Below are positions 32,359 through 47,300 of a stretch of DNA of 64,000 bases, in pieces. The DNA lies in NCBI GenBank assembly GCA_025175895.1, contig CM045997.1, forward strand, positions 105,014,479 to 105,078,478. Direction: 5' to 3'. The notes beneath the pieces are model-generated. The model ran no database searches. It was not told where the DNA came from and worked only from the letters and a program-made list of their open reading frames with translations. Each line of letters begins with the position of its first letter. The first letter of the stretch is position 1. The stretch comes from Wurfbainia villosa. Lineage: Eukaryota; Streptophyta; Magnoliopsida; Zingiberales; Zingiberaceae. Position numbers and translations under genes: made by a program.

Positions 32359-35300
32359 CTGCAAATAAACCATAAGTAAGTTTCCATTAGAATTAAGTAA
32401 GATGCCAATCTGTGCCGTGGACTTTTTGGTCATAAGAAATGAAATAAAAGGTTACAAGTTTAATGATCAGATAGTAACTCAAATCCCATTGCAGACCAGT
32501 GGTGGTGGTGCTGGCTGATGGTGCACCGATAGGAACCAATCCACAATGTGGGCCTTCGACTGATGACTGGATGTGGATCTCATGGCAATGTGTCTTTGGA
32601 AGAAGATGGATCAAACAATCATCCGAAAGAAGAACGATTCGTATGTTTGAGAACTTGAACAATACATTGATGTTTCCAGCTTCATGATCAAATCTTCCTC
32701 CAAGAGCTCCAGCAACTAAAATGCAAAACTGTGAAGAGTATGTGGCTTCAGCTATAACAAGTTGATTCTAGATTCAGTTACTAAGATATTGAAAATTTGC
32801 ACAAAGTACAAGCATTAACTTGAAACAAGTATAAATTTGCTAGGTCTCACTAGACAAACTACATACATTCGTGGACTTGTTCACAAGGAGACAGCTTTCA
32901 TAATGTTAGTATGCATCTCCATTTGTACGAAGAGAAAATGAAACCTAAATTACAGGATACTCATCACAGTAGTTAGACTGTTTATACGTATTGGACAGGC
33001 GAAAAAATTCGTTCAGATCTAGCTTTTGATCTCATGAGAAATTTAATCCAGAATTGAATTTGAATATTTATGACAGTTTCTTCAAGGAATGGAGGATAGC
33101 TAGTCCGATAAGAACCTTGCACAGTTTCAGACTTGTATCACCAATATATGATATGATTCATTTTTAAACAGAAACATGATTTACATGGAACATAATCCAG
33201 CTCAGAAAATAACCAAGACCCAAGAGTTAAGTATATGAATGTGTTTAGCAGGATATATAGTGATCCAAGTAAACTCATGTTTAGTAGGATATGGTGAGTC
33301 AACTAAAGTCTTCACATTATAAATATTATTAATTGATGGGTGATTGGGCTCAAGGAGCCCGCAAATAGAATGATTCTATTCAGTTTGAGTCGACTGAGCA
33401 GTCACCGATGATAAGTAACCAAACGACTACTTGCCCACATAGAAAGCAGTTATTGCTCCACGATAATAGTCGGATTGCAAGAACCAGACAAGTGATGTCG
33501 ACATCACAATCAACTGCTGGCAGCAGACAAGAAAAGACGTTAAGGCTATAAAAGAGGAGGCCGATGGAGTCTTCAAGGTTGGCAAAAAGAAGGCTAGTTA
33601 GGTCTTGCTAGATCTTCTCCTAGTGTTGTAAGCTTTCATTGTAATCCTTGTAACTCTCAAGTTTGTAAGAGATTTCTCCACCTTCAGTGATTGATCAAGA
33701 AGAAGAAAGTTAGTAGTTTTAAAAGAGCGATCCGACAATTGAATTATAAGTCGTGGAGCAGGAGCCTGTGCTGAACCATTTGCGATTGTGGTAAGTGTGA
33801 TCCTTGCTTATATGTTTTCCACTATGCTAATTGTGCTTGTAACCTTGCAATGAATAGCAAGAGTAGAAAGAATTGCATTTGCAGGTAACAATCACAATTC
33901 AACCCTCCTCTAGCTCAATCATTCGATGTAACAAGTGGTATCAAGACTTGCTTCAAAAGGACTAACCACCGACCAAGCAACAAAAGATGGCCAAGATAAT
34001 GTGCAATCCTCCACTATGTTATGAAGCCTTCGTATTTTGGGAGAGACGAATGGAAGTTTGGTTCTGAATGGATTTTGAAATGGCGTGCACATTGAAAGAG
34101 TATACACAGCCTTTGGATAAAACCAGAAAGAGAATTCGAAGAAATGATTAGGCGAAGCACCATATTGAGTAATATAAGAAGGGAATAAGAAGGTTTACGA
34201 TTCCCTAATATTAGAGGTGCCCAAAGGGATGTTGGACCAGATAGATAAGGTGTTCAACGATGTAAGGGACATGTGGAAACAAGTTGTGAGTGTTTATGAT
34301 AATCCCAAGGAAAAGGAAAAAATCCAAGCTGAGGAAATTAAAGAGGAAGTGGAGGAAAATGAAAAAAGATATGAAGCTCCACAAGAGGTAGAAGGAGAAG
34401 AGATTAGAATTCCAAAAGTTGAGGTAGTTAATGAGGATTTTAGGCCTTCTACATTAGATGGATCAAGTGGGGAACTATCTAACTCTTAGAGGAATGAAGA
34501 GAAGTACATGAAAGGTGAAGAAGTCCTACAAGCTCAAGTTCTGAGTACCTCCACTGGCACCTAGTCAAATAAGCACATCTTGCACTATGTAAATTAGATG
34601 CCAAGAAGAAGAAGAAGAACCATATCATTTGGTTCGTGCATTTGAATTCAAATTCTTCCATGTTTAGGGTAATAAATATATGGATTTACCCATGCATAAT
34701 TTTGGCTTTAGGAATCATGATAGGCTAGAGTAAATTTTACAATAACTCTAGGACTAGAATTCATGATAGGACTACTTTACCTAGGAAGAGGCAAGCAAAA
34801 AAGGGCCTAGGTAAGAAATCCAAGAAAGATAGGCCCACTCTAACTCCTTTTATAGTTTTTGATTCAGTTGTTTATTGTTGCTGGTCAATGCACAGCAGTT
34901 AATTAGAATTCTTTAGCAGTCTACTGCTCAACTTTTATCGTCGACATATCGAACTGTTGTACTGCCATTTATAAGGTCAAGTCAGTGTTAACATTTTACC
35001 CTTGCCCACGTACATTCTCTCAACACTTAATTCCCACGGAATTTTATCTTAGCGTTCATCCTTCAGATGCACCCAAGCCCATGGCTTTATGTATTTACCT
35101 TTAAAGTCAGCTTCTTTCAACTCCACTTTGATGCTCCTTGTCCTGAGGTTCCTTATGCCCCAAGTCATCCTTTAGTGATCTCCAGAAATCTAAAGCCATT
35201 GGATATCTAGATACCTTGGTCGCATCAAGACACTTTGGCTGCATCAAGTCTACACCAAATCTTGCAAGGCTTAAATATACATATCAAAACCACAAGCATA

Positions 35301-38300
35301 CCTAACTTAAATTCTTTGGCTACATATCAAAACTTATGATTGTTCCTGATCACCAAGGAGGTCAATTACACCCATGAGATACCTTCATACAAGGTTTAAA
35401 ATTTCGACTCGTACTGAGGTTTCGATCTGCGACCGGAACGATACGATTTCGATATCGTATCATCTATTTCGATACTATTTTTATTTTATTTTTTAAACAT
35501 TAATATTTAATTATTTAAAATGTTTATTATTCAATTGATTTCAAGTATTTATTATTAAAATATATCTTGATTTCTTTTTTTAAATGATTTCTTTATAAAA
35601 TTCTAAAATTATTTCAAAAAATTTTGAAATTTTAATTAATTTTTAAAAAGAATAAGATTTAATTTTAAATAAATTATAATTCGAATTTAGAATTTTAATT
35701 CAAATATCTTTTATTTTTAAATTTTTATATTTTTTAAATAAAAATATATATTTATATAATTATATAAATTAATTAATATATATATATATATATCATAATT
35801 TATATATTAATAAATTTTTACCATCGCGTTCGCGATTGGGCATTTCTGCAGTGATCGCAAATGTGATCACTTTCCCGCAAGGATCGTGCTCGAGTTCTCG
35901 GAGCGCGATCGCATTCCCGGAGCGAGAGCGTGATCGCATTCCTGATCCAATCCCACATCTATTGCTTTCTTCTGTCATCGATCGTCGTCATTGTTTCCTT
36001 CTGTACCGACATCTTGCCCGCGTGCCGATGCCAATTCCACATTGGAACGAAAAAAATCGTATGTTTCGAACGATACGGGTCAATATTTAATACCTTGCCT
36101 TCGTATGCAAGGGTGGCATATAACTGTGGTACAAGGAAACTCTTAGAATGAACCATGTCATGATTGCATTTAGGCCTAAAAAGGTGGCAAAAGTTGGCTA
36201 CTCTTAAGGGAGCACCATGAGCCAAGTTGAGTCCCATGATCTTTGGATCCCAAGGTAGGACTGCTTAGGATACTCGAAATATGTCACCCTTGCATATGAA
36301 GGATTTAAAGTTAAAACCAAATATTTGTTAGTGCAGGTAGAATCAAATAATCAAATTAACATTTTGACGTATGGCGAAGGATTTAAAGTTAGACTTTTTG
36401 TAATCTAACAAGTATATCAAATGTGCAGGTGCAGATAACTTGCCAGATGAATGACAGATAAAGTCTCGGTAGGTCAAGAAAACTAGAAGCTACCCAAGGA
36501 AGTCCTAACCAATCAGGAAGACTAGATAATAGACGAAAAGTTTCGATAGAACAAGGTTGACCAAATACCAAATACCAAATAAAAGATAGGTCCACGAGGA
36601 GAGGAACTTCTGGCGAAAAATGTTAAGGAAGTGTCTCTATATCTAGGATGAAGTAGCCCTTGTACAACTAGTATTTCAGCAAAAAGATAGTAAAGGTTGT
36701 TATTTTGCCAATTTGTCTATATTTATTATCTGTACTTTATTTTGAATCATACTTGTTTGCCAAAATTTATATAGGTTTCTCCACCTCATGAAAGTATCAA
36801 AAAAGGAGAAACTTGTGATTAAGAGAAACCTGATTTAATATTAGAAAAATATGGGAGAAAAAATTATGGGAACCTTATTCTCCTCTAATAGTCTTAGTTG
36901 TAGTGGGAGCCTAGATGCAGGTTCTGGTGCATGTTATTGCATTCATGGCGTATATATGAGTATTTTATTGCTATTTTGGTATCCCAAATTTAAACAGATT
37001 GTCAAACATCAAAAAGTTAGTGATTGTTAGAGCAATTATGCACTAAATGGTCTAGTGTAACCTTGGCCTTTGATGTTTAGGTAAAGGATTTAAGTTAGCC
37101 TTACGTGTTGTTTTAATGTGTTTGAGTGTGCATGGACTACAGAAACACACATTGAGCTTAGGGAGCTCGTGGCTCAATGAGGTTGATTGTTGGATGATCA
37201 AAGCATGGCAAGGCAAAACGCCTAACGGCTTAGAGATTTGATGAGATTAGAGAAGGATAATATGGGATATCTAAGAGATTGTAAGACGAGGAGCACTAAG
37301 GTGGGTGTTGGAGCAGTTATAGAGCATTGAACTAGCGTGACCAAGTTAGGAGTTCGATAACTCAAGGTCTCCAAAGATTAGAGAAGGTTGCATGAGGTAG
37401 ATCAAGAGATTGCAAAACGAGAAGCATTAAAGCAACAAGGAAGATAATTGTCAAAGGCAAACTTTGTAGGTGAAAGGATGACATGTGGAGAAGTGGAGCA
37501 CACGTACACATCCAAAGGACTGAGTGACCTGATGTGAGATAGCCGAGGGGTGAAGTTAAATTGCAATGGTAAGCCTCTAGTAAGTTGTAAGTGTTAAGTG
37601 ACTTGTACCCATGGGGGACAATAATAAAACTCAACTCAGAATCGACCTTAGAGGTGGTCAGAGTCATGGTCAATAGTAGACTTGTGAGTGGAAAACCAAA
37701 TGCCCTATGTGGATTCAGGGGTTTAGGATTTACCAATCTACTAGTGTTGGTAGATGAGTCGATTGCAAATCAAAACCATACAATTAGGGTTTATGGTTTG
37801 GAGCAATCGACAAATGTGGATTTTAGTCTACAGGAGCAGTCATTTGTGTCCGAGGGGTTCAAGGAGCTAACGAACATCGTGATTTTGTTAGTGGCTAAGT
37901 TGTTTGGAAAGTCGACTGATGATATTAATCAATTGCTCACACATATGAAAAGCAAAAAGGAGTTGTTGCATGATAATAGTTGTTAAACTTGAGACGAAAA
38001 ATAACATATCTATTATTGAAGAGTGAGTCTCATTTATATACAAAATATTCTATCTTAGGAAATTAAGGATCTGATCCTATAATTAAGGATATGTATATAT
38101 ATAGATATATACAGCTAATACTCCTCAAATTTGAGCATAGATATTAATCATACCCAATTTGTTACAAAGATAATCAACCCGAACATCATTTAAAGTTTTT
38201 GTAAAGATGTCCCCGAGTTGTTCTTTAGTCTTCACATATCCCGTAGAAATCAAGTTCTGCTGAATTTCTTCACGAACAAAGTGACAATCAATTTCAATGT

Positions 38301-41300
38301 GCTTAGTTTGCTCATGAAACACCGGATTTGATGCAATATGAAGAGATGCTTGGTTATCACACCATAGTTTTGGTAGTATTGAAATTTTAAGTCCTACTAC
38401 AATTAATAATTGACATATCCATATTATCTCGCACAATGATTGTGTTATAGCCCTATATTCTGACTTTGCATTGGATTGTGACACAATGTTTTACTTCTTA
38501 CTTTTCCATGAGACTAAATTTCCTCCAACAAAGAAACAATAACCTGAAATAGATCTTTTATCCATTTTGGAACCTGCCAAATCTGTATCTGAGAAACATT
38601 CGATATGATTATGACCATGATTCTTATATACGATACTCCGTCCGGGTGCTCCTTTCAAGTAACACAAAATTTGCTCTAATATTGCCCAATGATGAACTAT
38701 TGGAGATGACATAAACTGATTGACAATACTAACTGATTATGCGATATTTGGACGAGTTACGGCAAGGTAATTCAACTTCTCAATCAGCCTTTGATATCTC
38801 TCAAGATGTTCAAATAGTTTCCCATCTTTTGTAAGGTCCATGTTTTGAGTCATTGGAGTACTACAAGGTTTTGCCCCTAATTTTCCTGTCTCAGTCAATA
38901 GGTTGATGACATATTTTCTTTGAGATAGAAATATACCTTTCTTACCTCTTGTAACTTCAATACCCAAGAAATACTTTAGCACCCCCAAGTCCTTCGTGTG
39001 AAATTGAGTATGAATGAAGGATTTAAGAGATGAAATTCCTGTCGTATCACTTCCAATGATAACAATATCATCCACATATACAACTAACAGAATGATATCA
39101 ACTCCTGACTTCTTGATATCCAGTTGATGCAAAGGCCAGTGATGAGTAGCAGCCATTGAAATAAAAAATCGAATAGACATCAATTTTACAACAGGAGAAA
39201 AAGAGTCAGAATAGTCCACACTAGATCTGAGCATAACCCTTGGCGACAAGACGGGCTTTCAATCTAGCAACTGACCCATCTGGATTGACTTTAACTGTGA
39301 AAATCCATTTGCATCCTATAGCTTGTTTCCCTAAAGGTAAATCGACCAAGTCCCTAGTTCCAATGTCATCTAAAGCATTCATCTCCTCTATCATAGCATC
39401 TTTCCAACCAGGATGAGATATAGCCTCACAGACAATTTTAGGAATAGAGATAGAGTCAAGTGCAGCAGTAGAAGAACAAGAGGAAGAGGACAAACCATTA
39501 TAAGAAACAAAAGAAGAAATAGAATAAGTACATTGGCACTTATCTTTGTGTAATGCAATAGGAAGATCATCACTTGGGATTGGATCTAATGACGAAAATG
39601 TAGGTGCAAGACATGAATCAAGAGGTTGACACCTCGAGTAGACTTGAATAATAGGAGGCTTCTCCGGAGCTGATTCCGGGACATGTGTAATAGAATATAC
39701 CAACAAATCATTATCCTCCCTTTGACTAGTTAGAGGCAGTGAGGACGAAAAATAAGATGTTTTTTCCATGAAGATAACATCGATTAAGACCAAATATTTA
39801 TTAATACTGGAACAATAACACCTATACCTTTCTGAAGATGAGAATAACCAAGAAAGATACGCTTCAAAGACATAGGATCTAATTTAGTGACAAGGGGACG
39901 AACATCCCGAACAAAACAAGTGCTACCAAATACCCTAGGATTAACAGGAAACAATGGCTTATTGGGAAAAAAGATTTTTTAAGGAATCTCACCATGAAGA
40001 ATAGAGGATGGCATGTAGTTAATGAGAAAACATACTATAGAAACTGCATCAGCCCAAAAAGATTTGGAAACATTCATTTGAAATAGAAGTGCCCTTGCAG
40101 TTTTTAGAAGATGTCTATTTTTTCGTTCTGCCACACCATTTTGGGATGGAGTATCAACACAAAAGGTTTTATGAAGCATGTCATTCTGACTCATATAAGA
40201 TTGGAATAAATTAGATGTATATTCTTTGACATTATCACTCCGCAAAGTAGGGATAGACACATTGAACTGAGTTTTAATCTCAGCACAAAAAGCATAAAAT
40301 AGAGAGAATAATTCAGAACGATTTTTCATGAAATACAACCAAGTTACAAGAGAATAATCATCCACAAAAGTAACAAAATACCTAAATTCAGGTATTGACA
40401 AAATATGACAAGGCCCCCAAATATCAGAATGAACTAATTCAAAAGGAATAGTAGCACATTTATTTATTCTAGGACTCGAACTAAGACGGTGATGTTTTGT
40501 AAATTGACACGACTCACATTCTAATGAAGATACCTTACTGTACTGTTGACAAAGCTTCTTAAGCAAAGGGAGAGACGGATGACCCAACTTACAATGAGCC
40601 TTGTAAGGAGAAATGACACTTGAGCAAGCAAAAGATTTTGGGATATGTGTGTCAAGAATGTAGAGGCCTCCAGACTCATGTCCTTTACCAATAATCTTCT
40701 TCGTCAAAAGATCCTGAAATAAACAATGATCAGGAATGAATGAGATGCAATAGTTAAGATTACGAGTTAATTGACTGACAAAGAGCAAATTAAAGGATAA
40801 ATTAGATAAATATAAGACAGGAGACAAAGGAAGCAAAGGGGTAGGATTGATAGTGTCAGACCCATGAACAGGAGATAGAGACCCATCGGCTAAAGTAACG
40901 GTAGGAGTGTTAACTTTAGACGAAAAAATAGAAAAGAGATTAGAATTACTTGTCATATGATCTGTGGGACCAGAATTAATGACCCAATTAGAGGATGAGG
41001 AAACAAGGCATGCATTGTACTTACCTTAATCAACAATAGCAGTGATAGAGGAAGATGAAGACTTGAGTGATTCCTGATACTGTGAGAACTTAGCAAATTC
41101 ATCTGCAGAGATAAGAACCGATTTATCAGAAGCATCTTTAGTGGTAGCAATATGGGCCAAGTGTTTTTGTTAATTTTTATACTTAAGCTTTCTATACTCA
41201 AACTTTGTATGGCCTGGCTTTCGATAGTAGTTGCACACAATACCATCAGAATTCTGTATTTGAGTTCCGAAGTCCTGTGAGCCTCCTCCTTTGTTTCCAT

Positions 41301-44300
41301 TGTGATTGGTTGATCTTCCTGGCACATAATTAGTATTGCAGCTTACCAAAGCACCACTAAGAAGAACGGGTGTTATACTTTTTGTACGAAGTACACAATA
41401 AAATACATCCTGTAAAGAGGAGACTTTAGACCCGGAAAGAACTTGAGACTTAGCATATTCAAATTCAGGTGATAGGCCAGCAAGAAAGCTCATGATGGCC
41501 ATCTACTCTTGTTGATGCTGTTGAACTTTCATATCAGAGCTAAAGGGCAGCAACATATTAAGCTCCTTATATATCTTTTTGAATGTCATAAAATAATTGA
41601 TTAGAGGTTGGTCCTATTTTTCCACGCGGTAAAAAGCTTTGCAAACCTCATACATGCGAGAGAGATTCCCTTTTCCAAGGTACAAAAATTCGAAATAATC
41701 CATCAGTTTTTTAACAAATTCACAGTGATTAATTAAACCAATTACCTCACTATAAATATAGTTCCGAATATGAAGGAACAAGCGAGCATCCTCTTAAAGT
41801 CATGTCTATTTTGAATCCTCTTTAGTAGGATCATCAGTCAAATAACCGTCTTTATCAATACTCCATAGAAAAAGACGAATAGTCTTACTCTAATCCAAAT
41901 AATTCGAGTCATTTAATTTATGATCCATGATTTTAGACATCACCAGCACCACATCCGTCGTAACAGAAAACTTACTTTCATCCATAGATCTTATCCCATC
42001 CAAAGAAAGACGAAGATCCACCAAGATGCAACAGCTGAAAGGCGACTAGTCGATGGTTCGTGGTATGACGGAGACGCAGTGGATTCAAGGCGATGGAAAC
42101 GGAGAAAGAAAGGCAAAAAAAACCTAATTTCGAATCTCTAATACTCTGATACCATGTTAAACTTGAGACGAAAAATAACATATCTATTATTAAAGAGTGA
42201 GTCTGATTTATATACAAAATATTCTCTCTTAGGAAATTAAGGATCCTATAATTAAGGATTTGGATATCCTATTATTAAGGATCTGATCCTATAATTAAGG
42301 ATCTGTATATATATATAGCCATACACAAAAGATGAGAAACTATTTGAACATCCTGAGAGATATCGAAGGCTCGTTGGGAAGTTGAATTACCTTACCGTAA
42401 TTCCATCGACCTATTAGTTGTATATATTAGCTATATACATACATATCCTTAATAATAGGATCAAATCCTTAATTATAGGATGCTTAATTTCCTAAGATAG
42501 AATATTTTGCATAATAAATGAGACTCACTCTTAAATAATAGATATGTTATTTTTCGTCTCAAGTTTAACAAGGTATCATAGCATTAGTGATTCGAAATTA
42601 GATTTTTTTTTTTCTTTCTTTCTCTATTTCCATCGTCTTAAATCCACCGCGTCTTCGTCATACCACAAACCATCGACTAGTCGCCTTTCAGCTACTGCAT
42701 CTTAGTGGATCTTCATCTTCCTTTGGTTGGGATAAGACCTATGGCTGAAAGTAAGTTTTCTATTACGACGGATGTGGTGCATGTGATGTCTAAAATCACA
42801 GATTATAAATTAAATGGCTCGAATTATTTGGATTAGAGTAAGACTGTTCGTCTTTATCTACGGAGTATTGATAAAGATGGTCATTTGACTGATGATCTTC
42901 CTAAAGATTATTCAAAACAGACATGGCTTCGAGAGGATGCTTGCTAGTTCCTTCAGATTCAAAATTGTATTGATAGTGAGATAATTGGTTTAATTAATCA
43001 CTGTGAATTTGTTAAAGAACTGATGGATTATTTAGAATTTTTGTACTCTAGAAAAGGAAATCTCTCTCGCATGTATGAGGTCTGCAAAACTTTTTACCGT
43101 GTGGAAAAATAGGATCAACCTCTAATCAATTATTTTATGGCATTCAAAAAGATATATATCAGGAGCTTAATATATTGCTGCCCTGTAGCCGTGATGTGAA
43201 AGTTCAACAGCATCAACGAGAGCAGATGGCCATCATAAGCTTTCTTGCTGGCCTATCACTTGAATTTGAATATGCTAAGTCACATGTTCTTTCTGAGTTT
43301 GAAATCTCCTCTCTACAAGATGTATTTAGTCGCGTACTCCATACAGAAAGTACTACACTTGTTCTGCTTAGTCATGCTTGGTAAGCCGCAACACTAATTA
43401 TGTACCAGGAAGATCAACCAGTCACAATGGAAACAAAGGAGGCTCACAAGACTTCGGAACTCAAACGTAAAAATCTGGTGGTATTGTGTGCAACTACTGT
43501 CAAAAGTTAGGCCATACAAAGTTTGAGTGTAGAAAACTTCAATACAAAAATAAACAAAAACACTTGGCCGATATTGCTACCACTAAAGATGCTTCGGATA
43601 AATCGGTTATTATCTCTACAGATAAATCTGCCAAGTTCTCACAGGAATCACTGAAGTCTTCATCTTCCTCGATCACTGCTATTGTTGATTCAAGTAAGCA
43701 CAATGCATGCCTTGTTTCCTCATCCTCAAAACGAGTCATTAATTTTTCGTCTAAAGTTAACACTCCTACCATTACTTTAGCTAATGGGTCTTCATCTCCT
43801 GTTCATGGGTCTGGCACTATCAATCCCCTTTGCTTCCTTTGTCTCCTGTCTTACATTTACCTAATTTATCCTTTAATTTGCTCTCTGTCAGTCAACTAAC
43901 TTGTAATCTTAATTGTTATATCTCATTCTTTCCTGATCATTGTTTATTTCAGGTTTTGACGAAGACGATTATTGGTAAAGGACATGAGTCTGAAGGCCTC
44001 TACGTTCTTGACACACAAATCCCAAAATATTTTGCTTGCTCAAGTGGCATTTCTCTTTTCGAGACTCACTGTAAATTGGGTCATCCGTCTCTCCCTTTGC
44101 TCAAGAAGCTTTATCCACAATACAGTAAGGTATTTTTATTAGATTGTGAGTTGTGTCAGTTTGCAAACCATCACTAGCTTAGTTAGAGTCCTAGAATAAA
44201 TAAATGTGTTACTATTCCTTTTGAATTAGTTCATTCTGATATTTGGGGGTCTTGTCATATTTTGTCAATACCTAGGTTTAGGTATTTTGTTACTTTTGTG

Positions 44301-47300
44301 GATGATTATTCTCGTGTAACTTGGTTGTATTTCATGAAAAATCGTTCTGAATTATTCTCTCTATTTTGTGCTTTTTGTGTTAAGATTAAATCTCAATTCA
44401 ATGTGTCTATGTGTACTTTGCGAAATGATAATGCTAAAGAATATACATCCAGTTTATTCCAATCTTATATGAGTCAGAATGGCATGCTTCATGAAACCTT
44501 TGTGTTGATACGCAAGCCCAAAATGGCAAAACGTAAAAATAGACATCTTCTTGAAACTGCAAGGGCACTTCTATTTCAAATGATTGTTCCCGAATCTTTT
44601 TGGGATAATGTGGTTTCTACAGAATGTTTTCTCATTAACCGGATGCCATCCTCTGGTCTTCATGGTGAGATTTCTTACAAAATCCTTTTTCCCAATAAGC
44701 CATTATTTCCTGTTAATCCTAGGGTATTTGGTAGCACTTGTTTTGTTTGGGATGTTCATCTGCATGTCACTAAATTATATCCAAAGCCTTTGAAGTGTAT
44801 CATTCTTGGTTATTCTTGTTGTGGACCGTTTGGTGCCCTAGAGGGGGAGAGTGAATAACGATTCATCGATTTGTCATTCGTTCGCGTTCGTACTTGTCTA
44901 CAAGTGTTAATACGTAGCGGAATACAATACAAATACATATATAAACACAAAGCACAACACAAACACGACATAAGGATTTTTACATGGTTCGGAATCTTAG
45001 TTCCTACTCCACTATCGAGCTCTAGTTGAGCTCTAGTTATACACACCACCACTAAATCTTCTCCTTCTCAGAACCAATCCGGAGGTGGAGAAACCTCTTA
45101 AAATGAGTTTACAAGAATAATACAACCAAAAATGAAATACAAAAGTAAATACAAATAAAGAACACTTTACACAACAAATCTTGCTTGAGCACCCTTTTGG
45201 TTGCTTTGGATGGCTTTTGAAGACCTGAAATGCAGCAGCACTTCGTCTCAAAATTGCCTAAGAACCACGGCCAAAATCCCCCATCGCGATCTCCTTTTAA
45301 AACCTCCGCTCGGGTTAATTTTTTGCCTAGCAGTTGACTGCCCTTACCCAACAATCAACTACCCACAGTACCGTTGTCTCACAACGGAATAATCCACGTC
45401 CATAGCCACCGATCGTATCGTGGACTGATCGACTCGAAACATTCGCCCTATCCACTTAAGGTCATGATCGATTGTTCTACCTAGCGATCATTGTCGGTGG
45501 CGGTCGATTAGTGCGAGCCGCGATCATTGTCGAGCAATAGTCTAGCGATCGAGTCTCGATCGACTACTCGACCCAATCGATTAGTCATAACCCGTTGGTG
45601 CTCAGTGGCCGAGCTCTCCAAGTGCCGAATACTCTACCAGTTGACTGGTCAATACTACCAGTCGACTAGTAAACCTCAAACATGAGGTGTAACCCAAGTA
45701 TGATCCCCTCATACTTGATACTCACCCTACACCTAAACCAAAGTCTTCTAGCTACTTCCATCAGTCTCACGCCATCATGGTCCATCCGAGTCCTCTACGA
45801 CTTATTCACCCTTCGCACTAGCCTTCAAGTGCTTCCATCGGCTTCATCATGCCATTAGGTACCCTTAGCCTAGACTTAAGCCTTCAAGCCACTTCCATCA
45901 ACCTCAAACCCTTGGTTCGAGTCCACGACTCTTCACCCTTGGCCCTAGCCTTCAAGTGCTTCCGTCGACTTTATCATGCTAACGGGTCTCCTTTATCAAG
46001 AGGTCGCGCCTCTGGAACTTCTCAATTGCGAAGTCTCCAAACTTGGACTTTCGCTGCCAAGACTATACCCTTGGACTTTTCCTTTTGCCAAGTATTTATA
46101 CTTGGACTTTCGCCACCAAGACTACACACTTGAACTTACACAGCCAAAACTATACCCTTGGACTTTTCCCTTTATCAAATATCCATATTTGGACTTTCCC
46201 TTGCCAAGACTCTATCCTTGGACTTTTCCTTACCAAATATCCAAACTGACCTTCCCTATTGCCAAGAAACCAATCTTGGACTTCCCTTGCCAAGTATCCA
46301 AACAGACCTTCCCTATTGCCAAGAATTCAATCTTGGACTTCCCTTGCCAAGTATCCATACTTGGACTTCTCCATTGCCAAGAATTCAATCTTAGACTTTC
46401 CTTGCCAAGTATCTATACTTGAACTTCTCCATTGTCAAGAATCCAATCTTGGACTTCCACTCGAGTCTCACTCGAGCTTGATCAATCTTGACCTGAGGTT
46501 GATTGTTCCAACAATCTCTCTCATGACAATTTTCCTCATATGACCTTGGATTTTCCAATCATCCACTAGTCATATGATCAACATATAGTCAAACCTATAT
46601 TGTCAATCAATTGTCAACCCATTGTCAAACATCAAAACCCTACTCATATCCCACTCGAGTCTGATCAATCGTGACCTTGGTCAATTGCACCAACAATTCT
46701 CATCTTCAAAAAGATTATAGGTGTTATTGTTCCAGTATTAATAAATATCTAGTCTCAATCGATGTTACCTTTATAGAAAACACACCTTATTTTCCATCCT
46801 CACCGCCTCCAACTAGTCAAAGGGAGGATGATGATTTCTTGATATATTCTATTACACATGTCCTAGAATTAGCTCCGGAGAAGCCTCCTATTATTCAAGT
46901 TTACTCCAGGCATCAACCTCTTGATTCATATCCTACACCTATATTTTCATCATCAGATCCAATACCGAGCAATGATCTTCCTATTGTGTTACACAAAGGT
47001 AAGCACCAATGTACTTATCCTATTTCTTCTTTTGTTTCTTATAACGGCTTGTCATCTTCCTCTTGTTCTTTTACTATTGCACTTGACTCTATCTCTATCC
47101 CCAAAACTATCTGTGAGGTCATATCTCATCTTGGTTGGAAAGATGCTATGATAGAAGAGATGAATGCTTTAGATGACAATGGAACTTAGGACTTGGTCGA
47201 TTTACCTTTAGGGAAACAAGCTATAGGATGCAAATGGATTTTCACAATTAAAGTCAATCCAGACGGGTCAGTTGCTAGATTGAAAGTCCGTCTTGTCGCT

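Noticed and set aside
37591..37986. 131-codon plus-strand frame (MLSDLYPWGTI...)
   Set aside because: It lies within an LTR and ends just inside copia element 1's LTR; no homologue recognised.
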